Source of the DNA: Bacillota bacterium
GTDB taxonomy: Bacteria > Bacillota > Clostridia > Oscillospirales > Ethanoligenentaceae
Direction of reading: 5' to 3'
DNA length: 30,179 nt
Assembly: GCA_023391835.1 (NCBI GenBank)
Contig: JAEWAE010000071.1
Coordinates: 1-30,179 of the forward strand
Shown: one piece after another, positions 23,707-30,179 of the stretch
Position numbering within the stretch: position 1 is the stretch's first letter
Layout of the letters: each line of letters opens with the position of its first letter
Made by a program: the position numbers and the translations under genes
Notes under the pieces: generated by a model
Database searches by the model: none
The model's input: only the letters and a program-made list of their open reading frames with translations
Told to the model about the DNA's origin: nothing

Positions 23707-24428
23707 GTTTTCGGCTGGTTAGCCTCATAAATCTCTTTGAGCCCGCCACGGTCGGTGACGATAAGCTTCCCCTGGCCGAGCCGCTTGATCAGGTGTGCTT
23801 TTTCAAACCGGCTCAGGTTCCGGCTGACCGTTTCCGGGCGCAGCCCGATGCTGGCGGCGATGTCTTCGAGTTTGAGCTTGATTTCCGGCCCCACGCAGCG
23901 GGTATCCCGGTCGAGCAGAAACCCCGCCAGCCGGACCTTCGGGTCGTGAATGGAAAGCAGCAGCGCCTTCTCGTTGGAATCCTCCAGTCGCAGCGAGAGC
24001 AGCGAAATGAGATTCATCGCCACGCCCGGATGATCGGCGATCAGCCGGATGAATTCGCTCTTTTTGATCTCGCACAGCTCCACCCGGGTCAGACACACCG
24101 CCGAATAGGGAAACACGGCGTTCTCAAGGAAAAGATTTTCCCACACGGCTTGCCCGTCGTGGATAATATCCAGAATGTACTCATTCCCGTCCGCGTCGTA
24201 TTTGCAGAGCTTGATCCGCCCCTTGCGGATGATCAGAACGGAGTCGACCGCTTCGCCTACCCGGAAAAGGAAACTGCCTTTCGCCCGCGTCGTCTGGACG
24301 GAATGGGCGGTCAGGCTCGCCCGCATGTCAGGGGGCAGCGTACCGAATAACGGGACGGTCGAGGTGCACAGGGTATGGTTTTGGCAGTTTGCGCATCCGA
24401 TTTGTGCGTGGTTGTCCGCGTTTTCCAT
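23703..24428 (-). CDS. FNR-type oxygen-sensing regulator (Crp/Fnr family)
   Basis: Regulator of 241 residues with a cyclic-nucleotide-binding-like sensor domain (about 25-150) and a Crp-type helix-turn-helix (about 170-225). Its N-terminus has C12-X2-C15-X5-C21, the same spacing as the cluster cysteines of E. coli FNR, and C119 in VELCEI aligns with the fourth ligand C122 (SMVCEI). An oxygen-labile [4Fe-4S] cluster is therefore likely. The recognition helix reads PETVSRNLSRF, with the E--SR pattern that reads TTGAT half-sites, and such sites stand ahead of pflA and pflB just downstream. The ATG at 24428 has AAAGGA upstream. It is not called fnr by symbol because clostridial family members vary in function. 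Confidence 0.9.
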   Translation of the reverse strand: MENADNHAQIGCANCQNHTLCTSTVPLFGTLPPDMRASLTAHSVQTTRAKGSFLFRVGEAVDSVLIIRKGRIKLCKYDADGNEYILDIIHDGQAVWENLFLENAVFPYSAVCLTRVELCEIKKSEFIRLIADHPGVAMNLISLLSLRLEDSNEKALLLSIHDPKVRLAGFLLDRDTRCVGPEIKLKLEDIAASIGLRPETVSRNLSRFEKAHLIKRLGQGKLIVTDRGGLKEIYEANQPKT

Positions 24429-24617
24429 GGCAATATCCTTTCGTCTGCACTATCTTTGCTTCGGGTTTTCCGATTCCGGTCGTACTGTCTATATTGTATC
24501 ATAATTCGGCACGCGGGTGGAAGCCCCCATGTATCCCGCCGCGCGGGCTCGTTGAAGCTGGCAGAGGCGTATCCGCCGTGATAGAATAAAATTGGAAATT
24601 GCAGGAGCGGATTCCCA

Positions 24618-24653
24618 ATGGTGCGCGGACAGCGGACATGCTGCGGCATATGA
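24618..24653 (+). CDS. Possible 11-residue leader peptide upstream of the methyltransferase
   Basis: A short frame (MVRGQRTCCGI) with AGGAG 10 nt before its ATG. Its stop codon TGA lies directly at the ribosome binding site (TGAAGGAGG) of the methyltransferase, so translation of the two could be coupled. It may be chance; the case rests on its ribosome binding site and position. Confidence 0.3.
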   Translation: MVRGQRTCCGI

Positions 24654-24666
24654 AGGAGGCTGGCGT

Positions 24667-25317
24667 ATGGAAGGCCCCGGTGATTTGTTTGAGCGGCGCT
24701 ACCGGCGGCTTCGGCAGGAAAAGCGCGACGGCTGGAATGCCGAGGCACTCGCGCAGAGCATGTACGACCTGGTTTGCGACGTGCTGCGGCGGGATGGCGT
24801 CGACCGCGGCGCGCTGCTGGATCTGGGCTGCGGGGACGGTAAACTTACCCTCCGGCTGGCACAAAGCGGGTGGGCGGTCTGCGGCATCGATATTTCGCCT
24901 ACGGCCGTCGTCTGGGCGCGGGAGCGAAGCCGGGCACTGGGCATCCCGGCCGACTTCCGGGCGGGGAACGTGCTCGATCTGCCCTTCCGGCCCGGCAGCT
25001 TCGATGTGGCGGTGGATTCCTTCTGTTTCCATTGCATCATCGGGGCGGACCGCCGCCGTTTTTTATCCGAAGCTTTCCGGGTGCTCAAACGGGACGGCGT
25101 GCTGATTATTCTTTCCAAATGCGGCAGTCCCAAAGACCCGGATTATCCGTTTGACCCGGTCACACGGTGCAAAATCGAAAACGGCCGCCCCACGCGCTAT
25201 TGGGGTCTCCCGGCCGACATCGTGGCGGAAATCCGGGCGGCGGGGTTTGCCGTCGCCGATTCCCGGGTGTTCCCCCACGAGCAGGATCTGCTGGTCGTCA
25301 ACGCCCGCCGCCCATGA
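24667..25317 (+). CDS. SAM-dependent methyltransferase, class I
   Basis: Class I (Rossmann-fold) methyltransferase of 216 residues. Motif I is LLDLGCGDGKL (about residues 49-59), followed by the acidic residue of motif II in GIDIS, then FRAGNVLDLPF and LSEAFRVLKRDGVLII, the usual motif order of the Methyltransf_11/25 group. The substrate is unknown. The start at 24667 has AAGGAGG 7 nt upstream; an upstream open frame from 24592 lacks a site. It is divergent from the FNR-type regulator and is followed by the repeat-rich region at 25329-25422, with no clear terminator. Confidence 0.88.
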   Translation: MEGPGDLFERRYRRLRQEKRDGWNAEALAQSMYDLVCDVLRRDGVDRGALLDLGCGDGKLTLRLAQSGWAVCGIDISPTAVVWARERSRALGIPADFRAGNVLDLPFRPGSFDVAVDSFCFHCIIGADRRRFLSEAFRVLKRDGVLIILSKCGSPKDPDYPFDPVTRCKIENGRPTRYWGLPADIVAEIRAAGFAVADSRVFPHEQDLLVVNARRP

Positions 25318-25328
25318 CAGTCGGCACA

Positions 25329-25422
25329 CACAATTATACAATCCGGATACGCAACCGTGAGATATCCGGCCTGTGCTACACATAGTCTGCCAAAATCGTT
25401 CATAATTGTGCATCAGGCCGGA
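25329..25422. repeat. Three interlocking inverted repeats after the methyltransferase
   Basis: CACAATTAT (25329-25337) pairs with ATAATTGTG (25402-25410). TCCGGCCTG (25365-25373) pairs with CAGGCCGGA (25414-25422). CCGGATA (25343-25349) pairs with TATCCGG (25363-25369). The first two pairs are in the order A-B-A'-B', which cannot form nested hairpins but can form a pseudoknot. The stretch could be a structured RNA, paired protein-binding sites or the remains of a small mobile element. Confidence 0.5.
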
Positions 25423-25457
25423 ATTCGGGCATTGCGTCGGGCTTCAAATGAGGTTAA

Positions 25458-25463
25458 CATAAT
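25458..25463 (+). promoter_or_regulatory. -10 candidate ahead of the CIRCE element
   Basis: CATAAT (five of six consensus matches) lies 4 nt upstream of the CIRCE operator, so the operator would cover the transcription start near 25470. The -35 region is poor: TTGCGT at 25432-25437 is too far away (20-nt spacer). Without a better -35 the promoter call is tentative. Confidence 0.35.
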
Positions 25464-25467
25464 ATTG

Positions 25468-25494
25468 TTAGCACTCGGTAATGTAGAGTGCTAA
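25468..25494. promoter_or_regulatory. CIRCE element (HrcA operator)
   Basis: TTAGCACTC (25468-25476), nine bases, then GAGTGCTAA (25486-25494): a perfect match to the CIRCE consensus TTAGCACTC-N9-GAGTGCTAA bound by the heat-shock repressor HrcA. CIRCE elements normally precede groESL or hrcA-grpE-dnaK operons. Here the next full gene, about 300 nt downstream, encodes a GH130 protein. Confidence 0.95.
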
Positions 25495-25798
25495 CAGAAT
25501 GAAACCAGTATCCATTCAAACGAATACGGCGCGTCCGATACTCTTTTTCATCCGGAATGCAGCTCTGCATACAGGGTGATTTTTTATATCCATTTTGCAA
25601 ATGAGAGGGAGAAAATAGGCATGCGGTTTCTGGATAAAACCGGCCGGCTCGGGCCGTGGGCGGGCCACACATAGCGGCGCGGGAGCGATGAAACCGTGTA
25701 CAGCGACTGGCGGTATCAGACCGGTTTGCGGCTGCAAAACAAGGTGACCGGGTAAAGCCGATCATTTGCTGCCGCTGTGAGAAAGGGGAGCGAGTCCG
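25495..25798 (+). other. Leader region between CIRCE and the GH130 gene
   Basis: About 300 nt without a full gene. It contains a 26-codon frame right after CIRCE (25499-25579, no ribosome binding site) and a frame from the ATG at 25621, preceded by GAGAGGGAG, that reads 17 codons (MRFLDKTGRLGPWAGHT), then a TAG at 25672-25674, then 26 more sense codons to a TAA at 25753-25755. I recognise none of these peptides. The region may be the remains of a deleted gene (for instance a chaperone once controlled by CIRCE) or a long regulatory leader. Confidence 0.4.
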
Positions 25799-26776
25799 AT
25801 CAACCACTTTGAAACGCGTCTGAGGGGCGGCGACAACACCTATAAGGAACTGTTCCGCCGCTACCAGTATAATCCGATCCTGCGGGCCAAAGACTGGCCC
25901 TATCCGGTCAACACGGTGCTCAACCCGGCGGCCACGATGTTCGACGGCAAGGTGCTTCTGCTGGCACGGGTGGAAGACCGGCGCGGTTTTTCCCACCTGA
26001 CCAAAGCGGTCAGCGACGACGGCATCAGCAATTGGGTCATCGACAAAACACCCACGTTGGAGCCGGACCCGGAGCATCCCGAGGAGGCGTGGGGTATTGA
26101 GGACCCCCGCATCACCTATATGACGGAGCTTAACAAGTACGCGGTCGTGTATACCGCCTACTCGCAGTCGGGCCCGGTCGTCAGTCTGGCCATGACCGAT
26201 GACTTTGAAAATTTCGAGCGGATGGGCCCTATCATGCCCCCGGAGGATAAGGACGCAACGCTTTTCCCCTGCAAATTCGGCGGCCGCTGGGTGCTGATCC
26301 ACCGCCCCATTGAGCGCGGCGCGAATATCTGGGTCACCAGTTCCGAAAATCTGCGCGATTGGGGCAATCATAAGATTCTTATCAATTCGCGCGGCGGCAG
26401 CTGGTGGGACGGCAGTAAAGTGGGCGTCTGCGCTCAGCCGCTGGAAACGCCGGACGGCTGGCTGATCCTCTATCACGGTGTGCGGCAGACGGCCTCTGGC
26501 TCCACATACCGGCTGGGCCTTGCGCTGCTCGACCATGACAACCCGCTGAAAGTCCTGCGCCGCAGCGACGAATGGATTTTCGGCCCGCGGGAGGTTTACG
26601 AAAAAGAGGGGGATGTCCGGGACGTGGTGTTCCCCTGCGGCTGGGTGCCGGATGAGGCGGGCGGCACGCTGCGGATGTATTACGGCGCGGCGGATACCTG
26701 CATCGCGCTGGCCGCCGCCTCCATGGATGAAGTGATGGAGTATATCCGCAACTGCCCCGCTCCGGCCGAGCCGTAA
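25799..26776 (+). CDS. GH130 family beta-mannoside phosphorylase-like protein
   Basis: Member of glycoside hydrolase family 130, mostly phosphorylases that split beta-mannosides with phosphate to mannose 1-phosphate (some members are hydrolases). The 325-residue protein has a five-bladed propeller pattern: NPIL near residue 25, LLARVED (53-59, Arg57), the family's acid residue D102 in GIEDPRIT, IHRP (167-170), the KVGV...YHGVR region (207-229) and YYGAADT (294-300). No signal peptide, so cytosolic. No ATG, GTG or TTG lies between the upstream stop (25778-25780) and the NPIL block. AGGGGAG stands 8 nt before an ATC at 25799, and reading from it gives (M)NHFETRL, which looks like a normal N-terminus; the GTG at 25916 would remove the first 39 residues including part of the fold. 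First full gene after CIRCE; linkage type and direction of reaction are unknown. Confidence 0.88.
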   Translation: MNHFETRLRGGDNTYKELFRRYQYNPILRAKDWPYPVNTVLNPAATMFDGKVLLLARVEDRRGFSHLTKAVSDDGISNWVIDKTPTLEPDPEHPEEAWGIEDPRITYMTELNKYAVVYTAYSQSGPVVSLAMTDDFENFERMGPIMPPEDKDATLFPCKFGGRWVLIHRPIERGANIWVTSSENLRDWGNHKILINSRGGSWWDGSKVGVCAQPLETPDGWLILYHGVRQTASGSTYRLGLALLDHDNPLKVLRRSDEWIFGPREVYEKEGDVRDVVFPCGWVPDEAGGTLRMYYGAADTCIALAAASMDEVMEYIRNCPAPAEP

Positions 26777-26827
26777 TACATTCCCGGCGGGGAAAACATA
26801 TGAATCTGATACAAGGAGGCATGTCGT

Positions 26828-27883
26828 ATGAAAGCATTGTTTCTGGCAGGTGGCAAGGGTACGCGGCTGCGTCCGCTGACCGACCGGTTGCCCAAGCCGA
26901 TGGTCCCGATCATGGGGGTGCCGTTGCTGCGGCGCAGCTTTGAGCGGCTGAAAGCCTTCGGTGTGCGGGAAATTATCCTGAGCACCTGTTATAAACCGGA
27001 ATCGATCGTCCGCTGTTTCGGCGACGGGTCGCGGTACGGGTTGAAAATCCGCTATGTCCGCGAGGATATACCGCTCGGGACGGGCGGAGCCATTCTTCAC
27101 GCCGGGGAATGGCTGCGGGACGGACCGTTCTTCGTTCTCAATGCCGACATCCTGAGCGATATCGACTTCGGGGCTATGGCCCGGTTCCATCGGGCGCGGA
27201 AGGCCGCCGCCACTCTCGCCGTGACCCGTGTGGAGGACCCTTCCGCTTACGGCGTCATCGAGTCGGATGCCTTCGGCTATGCGGTCACGTTTAAGGAAAA
27301 ACCGAAGCCCGGCGAAACCGTTTCCCACCACATCAACGCGGGCGTGTATATTTTCGACCCGGCGGTTTTGCAGTATATCCCGGCCGGCCGTGCAGTCTCT
27401 GTCGAGCGGGAAGTGTTTCCCAGGCTGCTGGCACAGGGGGAGCGGGTCGCTACCTATGACGGGTGCGGCTACTGGCTGGATATGGGCACACCGGAAAAAT
27501 ACATGCGGGCGCACCGCGACGCCTTTCGGGGACTCTATCGGCTCGATGAGGCGGATTTTGCAAAAGAGCCGGTCTATGGTCGGTTCCATGCGCAGGTGAG
27601 CCGGGATGCCGTACTGCGGGGGCCCGTCTATCTGGGCCGGGACGTGCAGATCGCGGCCGGCGCGGTCGTCGGCCCCAACGCAGTCGTCGGCGCCCGCAGC
27701 CGAGTCGGCAGACGCGGCCGGGTCGAAAACGCCGTGCTCTGGCACGATGTTTCCGTGCAAAACGGGGTGGAAATTCTCGATTCCATCGTGACGGATGGCT
27801 GCACCGTCCGGCGCGGCGCGCCCTGCGCCCACCGCATCTTCACCGGTGAAGATGCGGCCGGCAGACAGCCTGCCATCTCGTAA
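26828..27883 (+). CDS. Sugar-1-phosphate nucleotidyltransferase (mannose-1-phosphate guanylyltransferase-like)
   Basis: Enzyme expected to join a sugar 1-phosphate to an NTP, giving an NDP-sugar. The 351-residue protein starts with the nucleotide-binding signature FLAGGKGTRLRPLT (5-18), followed by K23 in LPKPM. The metal-binding D107 lies in LNADILSD, and HHINAGVYIFDP and GYWLDMGTPEKYM are further family blocks. The C-terminal part (about 250-330) has hexapeptide-like turns of a short left-handed helix (VYLGRDVQIAAGAVVGPNAV). Domain plan and length match bacterial GDP-mannose pyrophosphorylases, but glucose-1-phosphate enzymes look similar. The ATG at 26828 has AAGGAGG upstream, 51 nt after the GH130 gene, whose product would supply mannose 1-phosphate; this supports GDP-mannose as the product, by inference. 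Confidence 0.9.
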   Translation: MKALFLAGGKGTRLRPLTDRLPKPMVPIMGVPLLRRSFERLKAFGVREIILSTCYKPESIVRCFGDGSRYGLKIRYVREDIPLGTGGAILHAGEWLRDGPFFVLNADILSDIDFGAMARFHRARKAAATLAVTRVEDPSAYGVIESDAFGYAVTFKEKPKPGETVSHHINAGVYIFDPAVLQYIPAGRAVSVEREVFPRLLAQGERVATYDGCGYWLDMGTPEKYMRAHRDAFRGLYRLDEADFAKEPVYGRFHAQVSRDAVLRGPVYLGRDVQIAAGAVVGPNAVVGARSRVGRRGRVENAVLWHDVSVQNGVEILDSIVTDGCTVRRGAPCAHRIFTGEDAAGRQPAIS

Positions 27884-27923
27884 ACGGCGTGACCAACCGA
27901 TATCCAAAAGGAGGAACCGGATT

Positions 27924-29096
27924 ATGAATAAGACTGAACCATTGCAGGTGGGCTTCCTGACCACTTATCCTCCGCGCGCATGCGGCATCGCCACATTTAC
28001 GCAGGATCTGGTCGGCGAGCTGAAAAAGGAGCCGGAGCTGTGCACGCGTGTGATCGCCGTCACCGACCGGCCTCTGGACTATGGGGCGGACGTGCGGATG
28101 GAGCTCAAACAGTTTGACCGTGCGGATTATGCCGCCGCCGCGCAAAGAATCAACCGTTCCGACATCGACGTGCTGGTGGTGGAACATGAGTACGGCATTT
28201 ACGGCGGGGAATGCGGCGCCTATCTGCTCGACTTGGTCGACGGGGTGAAAAAACCGGTCGTGACTACGTTCCACACCGTGCTGCCGTCGCCGAATCCGAC
28301 CCAGCGAATGATTTTGAAGCGGCTCTGTGCCGCCAGCGAAAAGGTCGTCACCATGGCGCAGAATTCCAGTAGGGTGCTGGAAGACGTTTATGCGGCCGAC
28401 CCCGCCAAAATCGAAGTGATCCACCACGGAGTGCCCGACCTGCATCTGCCGGGGCGGGATACCCTCAAACGGGAGCTGGGGCTGGAAGGGCGCACCATTG
28501 TCAGCACTTTCGGCCTCCTCAGCCCCGGCAAAGGGCTGGAATACGGCATCGAAGCCGTCGCCAGGGTCGCCGCCGCCCATCCGGAGGTACTCTATCTGAT
28601 ACTCGGCCAGACGCATCCCGTCGTGCGCCGGCAGAGCGGCGAAGCCTATCGGGAAAACCTCGAGCGCCTGGTGCGGAAGCTTCACGTGGAGTCAAACGTC
28701 CGGTTTGTGAACCGCTATCTCACCAAAGCGGAAATCATCCGGTATCTCAACCTTTCCGATATCTATATGACTCCGTATCTCGGACGGGATCAGGCCGTCA
28801 GCGGCACGCTGGCCTATGCCGTCGGGTACGGCAAGGTCATCGTTTCCACCCCTTATTCCTATGCGAAGGAAATGCTGGCCGACGGCCGCGGGCTGCTCGC
28901 CGACTTCAAAGACCCGCAGGCTCTGGCCGAATGCCTCAATGCGGTCATCGAGTCCCCCGAAGCCAAGGCACGGATGGAGCAAAAGACCCGCCTCCTCGGC
29001 CGACAGATGAAATGGCCCATGGTGGCGGCCGCCTATAAGCGCGTATTTTTCGCGGCGCACCGGGCCTGCATGGCGAGCGAGCGGGTCGCCGTATGA
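27924..29096 (+). CDS. Glycosyltransferase, GT4 family
   Basis: GT-B fold retaining glycosyltransferase of 390 residues. The N-terminus VGFLTTYPPRACGIATFT (9-26) is the acceptor-side loop seen in GT4 enzymes found in GH130 gene clusters. The donor half has FGLLSPGKGLEYGIEAV and the later DIYMTPYLGRDQAVSGTLAYAV block with a conserved acidic/glycine pattern. No membrane segment, so cytosolic or peripheral. The start at 27924 has AAAGGAGG 9 nt upstream; the frame is open from 27795 but that part overlaps the nucleotidyltransferase gene. It follows that gene by 40 nt and overlaps the next by 4 nt. The likely donor is the NDP-sugar made by the preceding enzyme, GDP-mannose on present evidence; the acceptor is unknown. 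Confidence 0.9.
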   Translation: MNKTEPLQVGFLTTYPPRACGIATFTQDLVGELKKEPELCTRVIAVTDRPLDYGADVRMELKQFDRADYAAAAQRINRSDIDVLVVEHEYGIYGGECGAYLLDLVDGVKKPVVTTFHTVLPSPNPTQRMILKRLCAASEKVVTMAQNSSRVLEDVYAADPAKIEVIHHGVPDLHLPGRDTLKRELGLEGRTIVSTFGLLSPGKGLEYGIEAVARVAAAHPEVLYLILGQTHPVVRRQSGEAYRENLERLVRKLHVESNVRFVNRYLTKAEIIRYLNLSDIYMTPYLGRDQAVSGTLAYAVGYGKVIVSTPYSYAKEMLADGRGLLADFKDPQALAECLNAVIESPEAKARMEQKTRLLGRQMKWPMVAAAYKRVFFAAHRACMASERVAV

Positions 29097-30142
29097 GCGG
29101 GCTAAACGGGAACGCCCGGCCGGTGCCGGATGACCGCTATCTGTTTCGCATCACCGACGATACCGGGATGCTGCAGCACGCGCGGTATGCCGTCCCCGAT
29201 CCGGCCAAAGGGTACACGTCCGACGACAATGCGCGAGCGCTGATGGCGGCCGTTTTGCTGTTTGAAGCGGCAGGCGAGCCGCGATATCTGGAGTTGGCCG
29301 CCCGGTATCTCGGGTTTCTGCAATACGCCCGTTCCGACGCATGGTTTCGCAATTTTCTAGGCTATGACCGGCACTTTTTGGAACAGCGGGGCTCCGAGGA
29401 TTGCTACGGCCGGTGCCTGTGGGCGCTCGGCTTTGCCGCCGGCCGCCCCGGCCTGCCGGCAGGGCTGCGCGACGCCGCGGGGATACTGCTGAGGCAGGTG
29501 CTCCCCGGCTGCGGTGAACTGACCTATCTGCGGGCCAAAGCCTACGCCCTGCTCGGCCTGTGCGAAGCGAAAGTGCCCGGCACTCCGGAACGGCTGAAGC
29601 GACTGGCCTCCGACCTGGCCGAAGGCTATGCGCATCACGCCGTTCCCGGCTGGCGCTGGTTTGAGGATACGGTCACCTACTGCAACGCCGTGCTGCCTCT
29701 GGCGATGCTGGCTGCCGGCGACGCGACGGGGCAGGCCCGGTATCGGACGATCGGGCTGGAAAGCCTGGATTTTCTCTGGGGCGTCACCAGTGTGCGGGAT
29801 ATGTTCCGCCCGGTGGGCTGCAAAGGGTGGCTGTCCATGGGGCAGAGACCGGCGGAATTCGACCAGCAGCCGGTGGAGGCCTGCGGCACGCTGCTTGCCT
29901 GCCGGAAGGCTTTTGAGCTGACGGGCCGGGAAGAATACCGGAAACACGCCCAGTGCTGCCTGCGGTGGTACACCGGATGCAATAGCCTGGGTGTGTCCCT
30001 GATCGACCCCGATACGGGCGGCTGCATGGATGGTCTCACTCCCGACGGCCCAAACCGTAACGAAGGCGCGGAAAGTCAGGTTTCCTGGCTGATCGCGTCG
30101 CTCGCGTGGCAAAAGACGGCGGCGCCCATTGCCGCCGAATAA
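29093..30142 (+). CDS. Uncharacterised (alpha/alpha)-barrel-like protein of the GH130/GT4 cluster
   Basis: A 349-residue protein that begins after a short tail with DDTGMLQHARYAVPDPAKG and the conserved block YTSDDNARALMA. Repeated helix pairs rich in Ala and Leu, with aromatic and acidic residues at the turns (RGSEDCYGRCLWALG, RWFEDTVTYCNAVLPLAML, EFDQQPVEACGTLLACR, NEGAESQVSWLIASL), suggest an (alpha/alpha)6 toroid like that of many glycosidases and sugar epimerases. I recall similar domains next to or fused with GT4 and GH130 proteins but know of no assigned activity. Candidate acids are the Asp pair in TSDDNAR and the Glu in GAES. The ATG overlaps the stop of the GT4 gene (ATGA), so the two are translationally coupled. 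It ends 37 nt before the window edge. Confidence 0.8.
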   Translation: MSGLNGNARPVPDDRYLFRITDDTGMLQHARYAVPDPAKGYTSDDNARALMAAVLLFEAAGEPRYLELAARYLGFLQYARSDAWFRNFLGYDRHFLEQRGSEDCYGRCLWALGFAAGRPGLPAGLRDAAGILLRQVLPGCGELTYLRAKAYALLGLCEAKVPGTPERLKRLASDLAEGYAHHAVPGWRWFEDTVTYCNAVLPLAMLAAGDATGQARYRTIGLESLDFLWGVTSVRDMFRPVGCKGWLSMGQRPAEFDQQPVEACGTLLACRKAFELTGREEYRKHAQCCLRWYTGCNSLGVSLIDPDTGGCMDGLTPDGPNRNEGAESQVSWLIASLAWQKTAAPIAAE

Positions 30143-30179
30143 TACGTCGGGCGGCACCAGAACGCCGATGCCCCGGGCC

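Noticed and set aside
24552..24587. Promoter for the methyltransferase (TTGAAG and TAGAAT)
   Set aside because: The spacer is 24 nt, too long for a sigma-A promoter.
25454..27964. 836-codon open frame on the minus strand
   Set aside because: Antisense to the GH130 and nucleotidyltransferase genes and running across the CIRCE element; no recognisable motif or start signal.

Overview
The window looks like chromosomal DNA from a GC-rich, anaerobic member of the Bacillota, most likely an Oscillospiraceae/Ruminococcaceae-type clostridium. The evidence is strong AGGAGG ribosome binding sites, consensus sigma-A promoters, a lipobox-type sugar-binding protein, a YesM/YesN-type two-component pair, a BmrCD-type heterodimeric exporter under a MarR regulator, a pyruvate formate-lyase locus under an FNR-type regulator, and a CIRCE element. 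I see no phage, transposase, CRISPR, tRNA or rRNA. The placement is by inference; no marker gene was compared.

Layout. (1) 1-2730, minus: nrdA (class I ribonucleotide reductase large subunit) with its own promoter and two NrdR-like boxes. (2) 2774-6165, minus: sugar ABC uptake operon (binding lipoprotein, then two permeases) with a stem-loop after the binding-protein gene and a terminator at the end; no ATPase gene is present. (3) 6308-9867, plus: divergent sensor kinase and AraC-type response regulator, presumably controlling that transporter. (4) 9876-11032, minus: AraC regulator and a 75-residue protein of unknown function. (5) 11142-12547, plus: cytosolic GH27 alpha-galactosidase, a small zinc-ribbon protein and a terminator. 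(6) 12683-15115, plus: promoter, GC-rich hairpin leader, malate/lactate-type dehydrogenase and malic enzyme. (7) 15173-20065, minus: MarR regulator and two half-transporters of a heterodimeric ABC exporter, with four GGTACC-type boxes around a perfect promoter. (8) 20066-20405: no convincing gene. (9) 20406-24428, minus: FNR-type regulator, pflA and pflB, with an FNR box ahead of each pfl gene and a terminator after pflB. (10) 24618-25317, plus: SAM methyltransferase preceded by a possible coupled leader peptide. (11) 25318-25798: interlocking inverted repeats, a perfect CIRCE operator and short reading frames. (12) 25799-30142, plus: GH130 mannoside phosphorylase-like protein, sugar-1-phosphate nucleotidyltransferase, GT4 glycosyltransferase and an (alpha/alpha)-barrel-like protein; the operon may continue past the window.

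The most unusual part is regions 11-12. A textbook heat-shock operator (CIRCE, the HrcA site) stands ahead of a carbohydrate operon rather than a chaperone operon, and the gene content is what one would expect for synthesis and turnover of an intracellular mannoside or mannan. The GH130 gene also appears to start at an ATC codon. The FNR-pfl locus and the MarR-exporter locus are less novel, but their regulatory sites can be read almost completely from the sequence.
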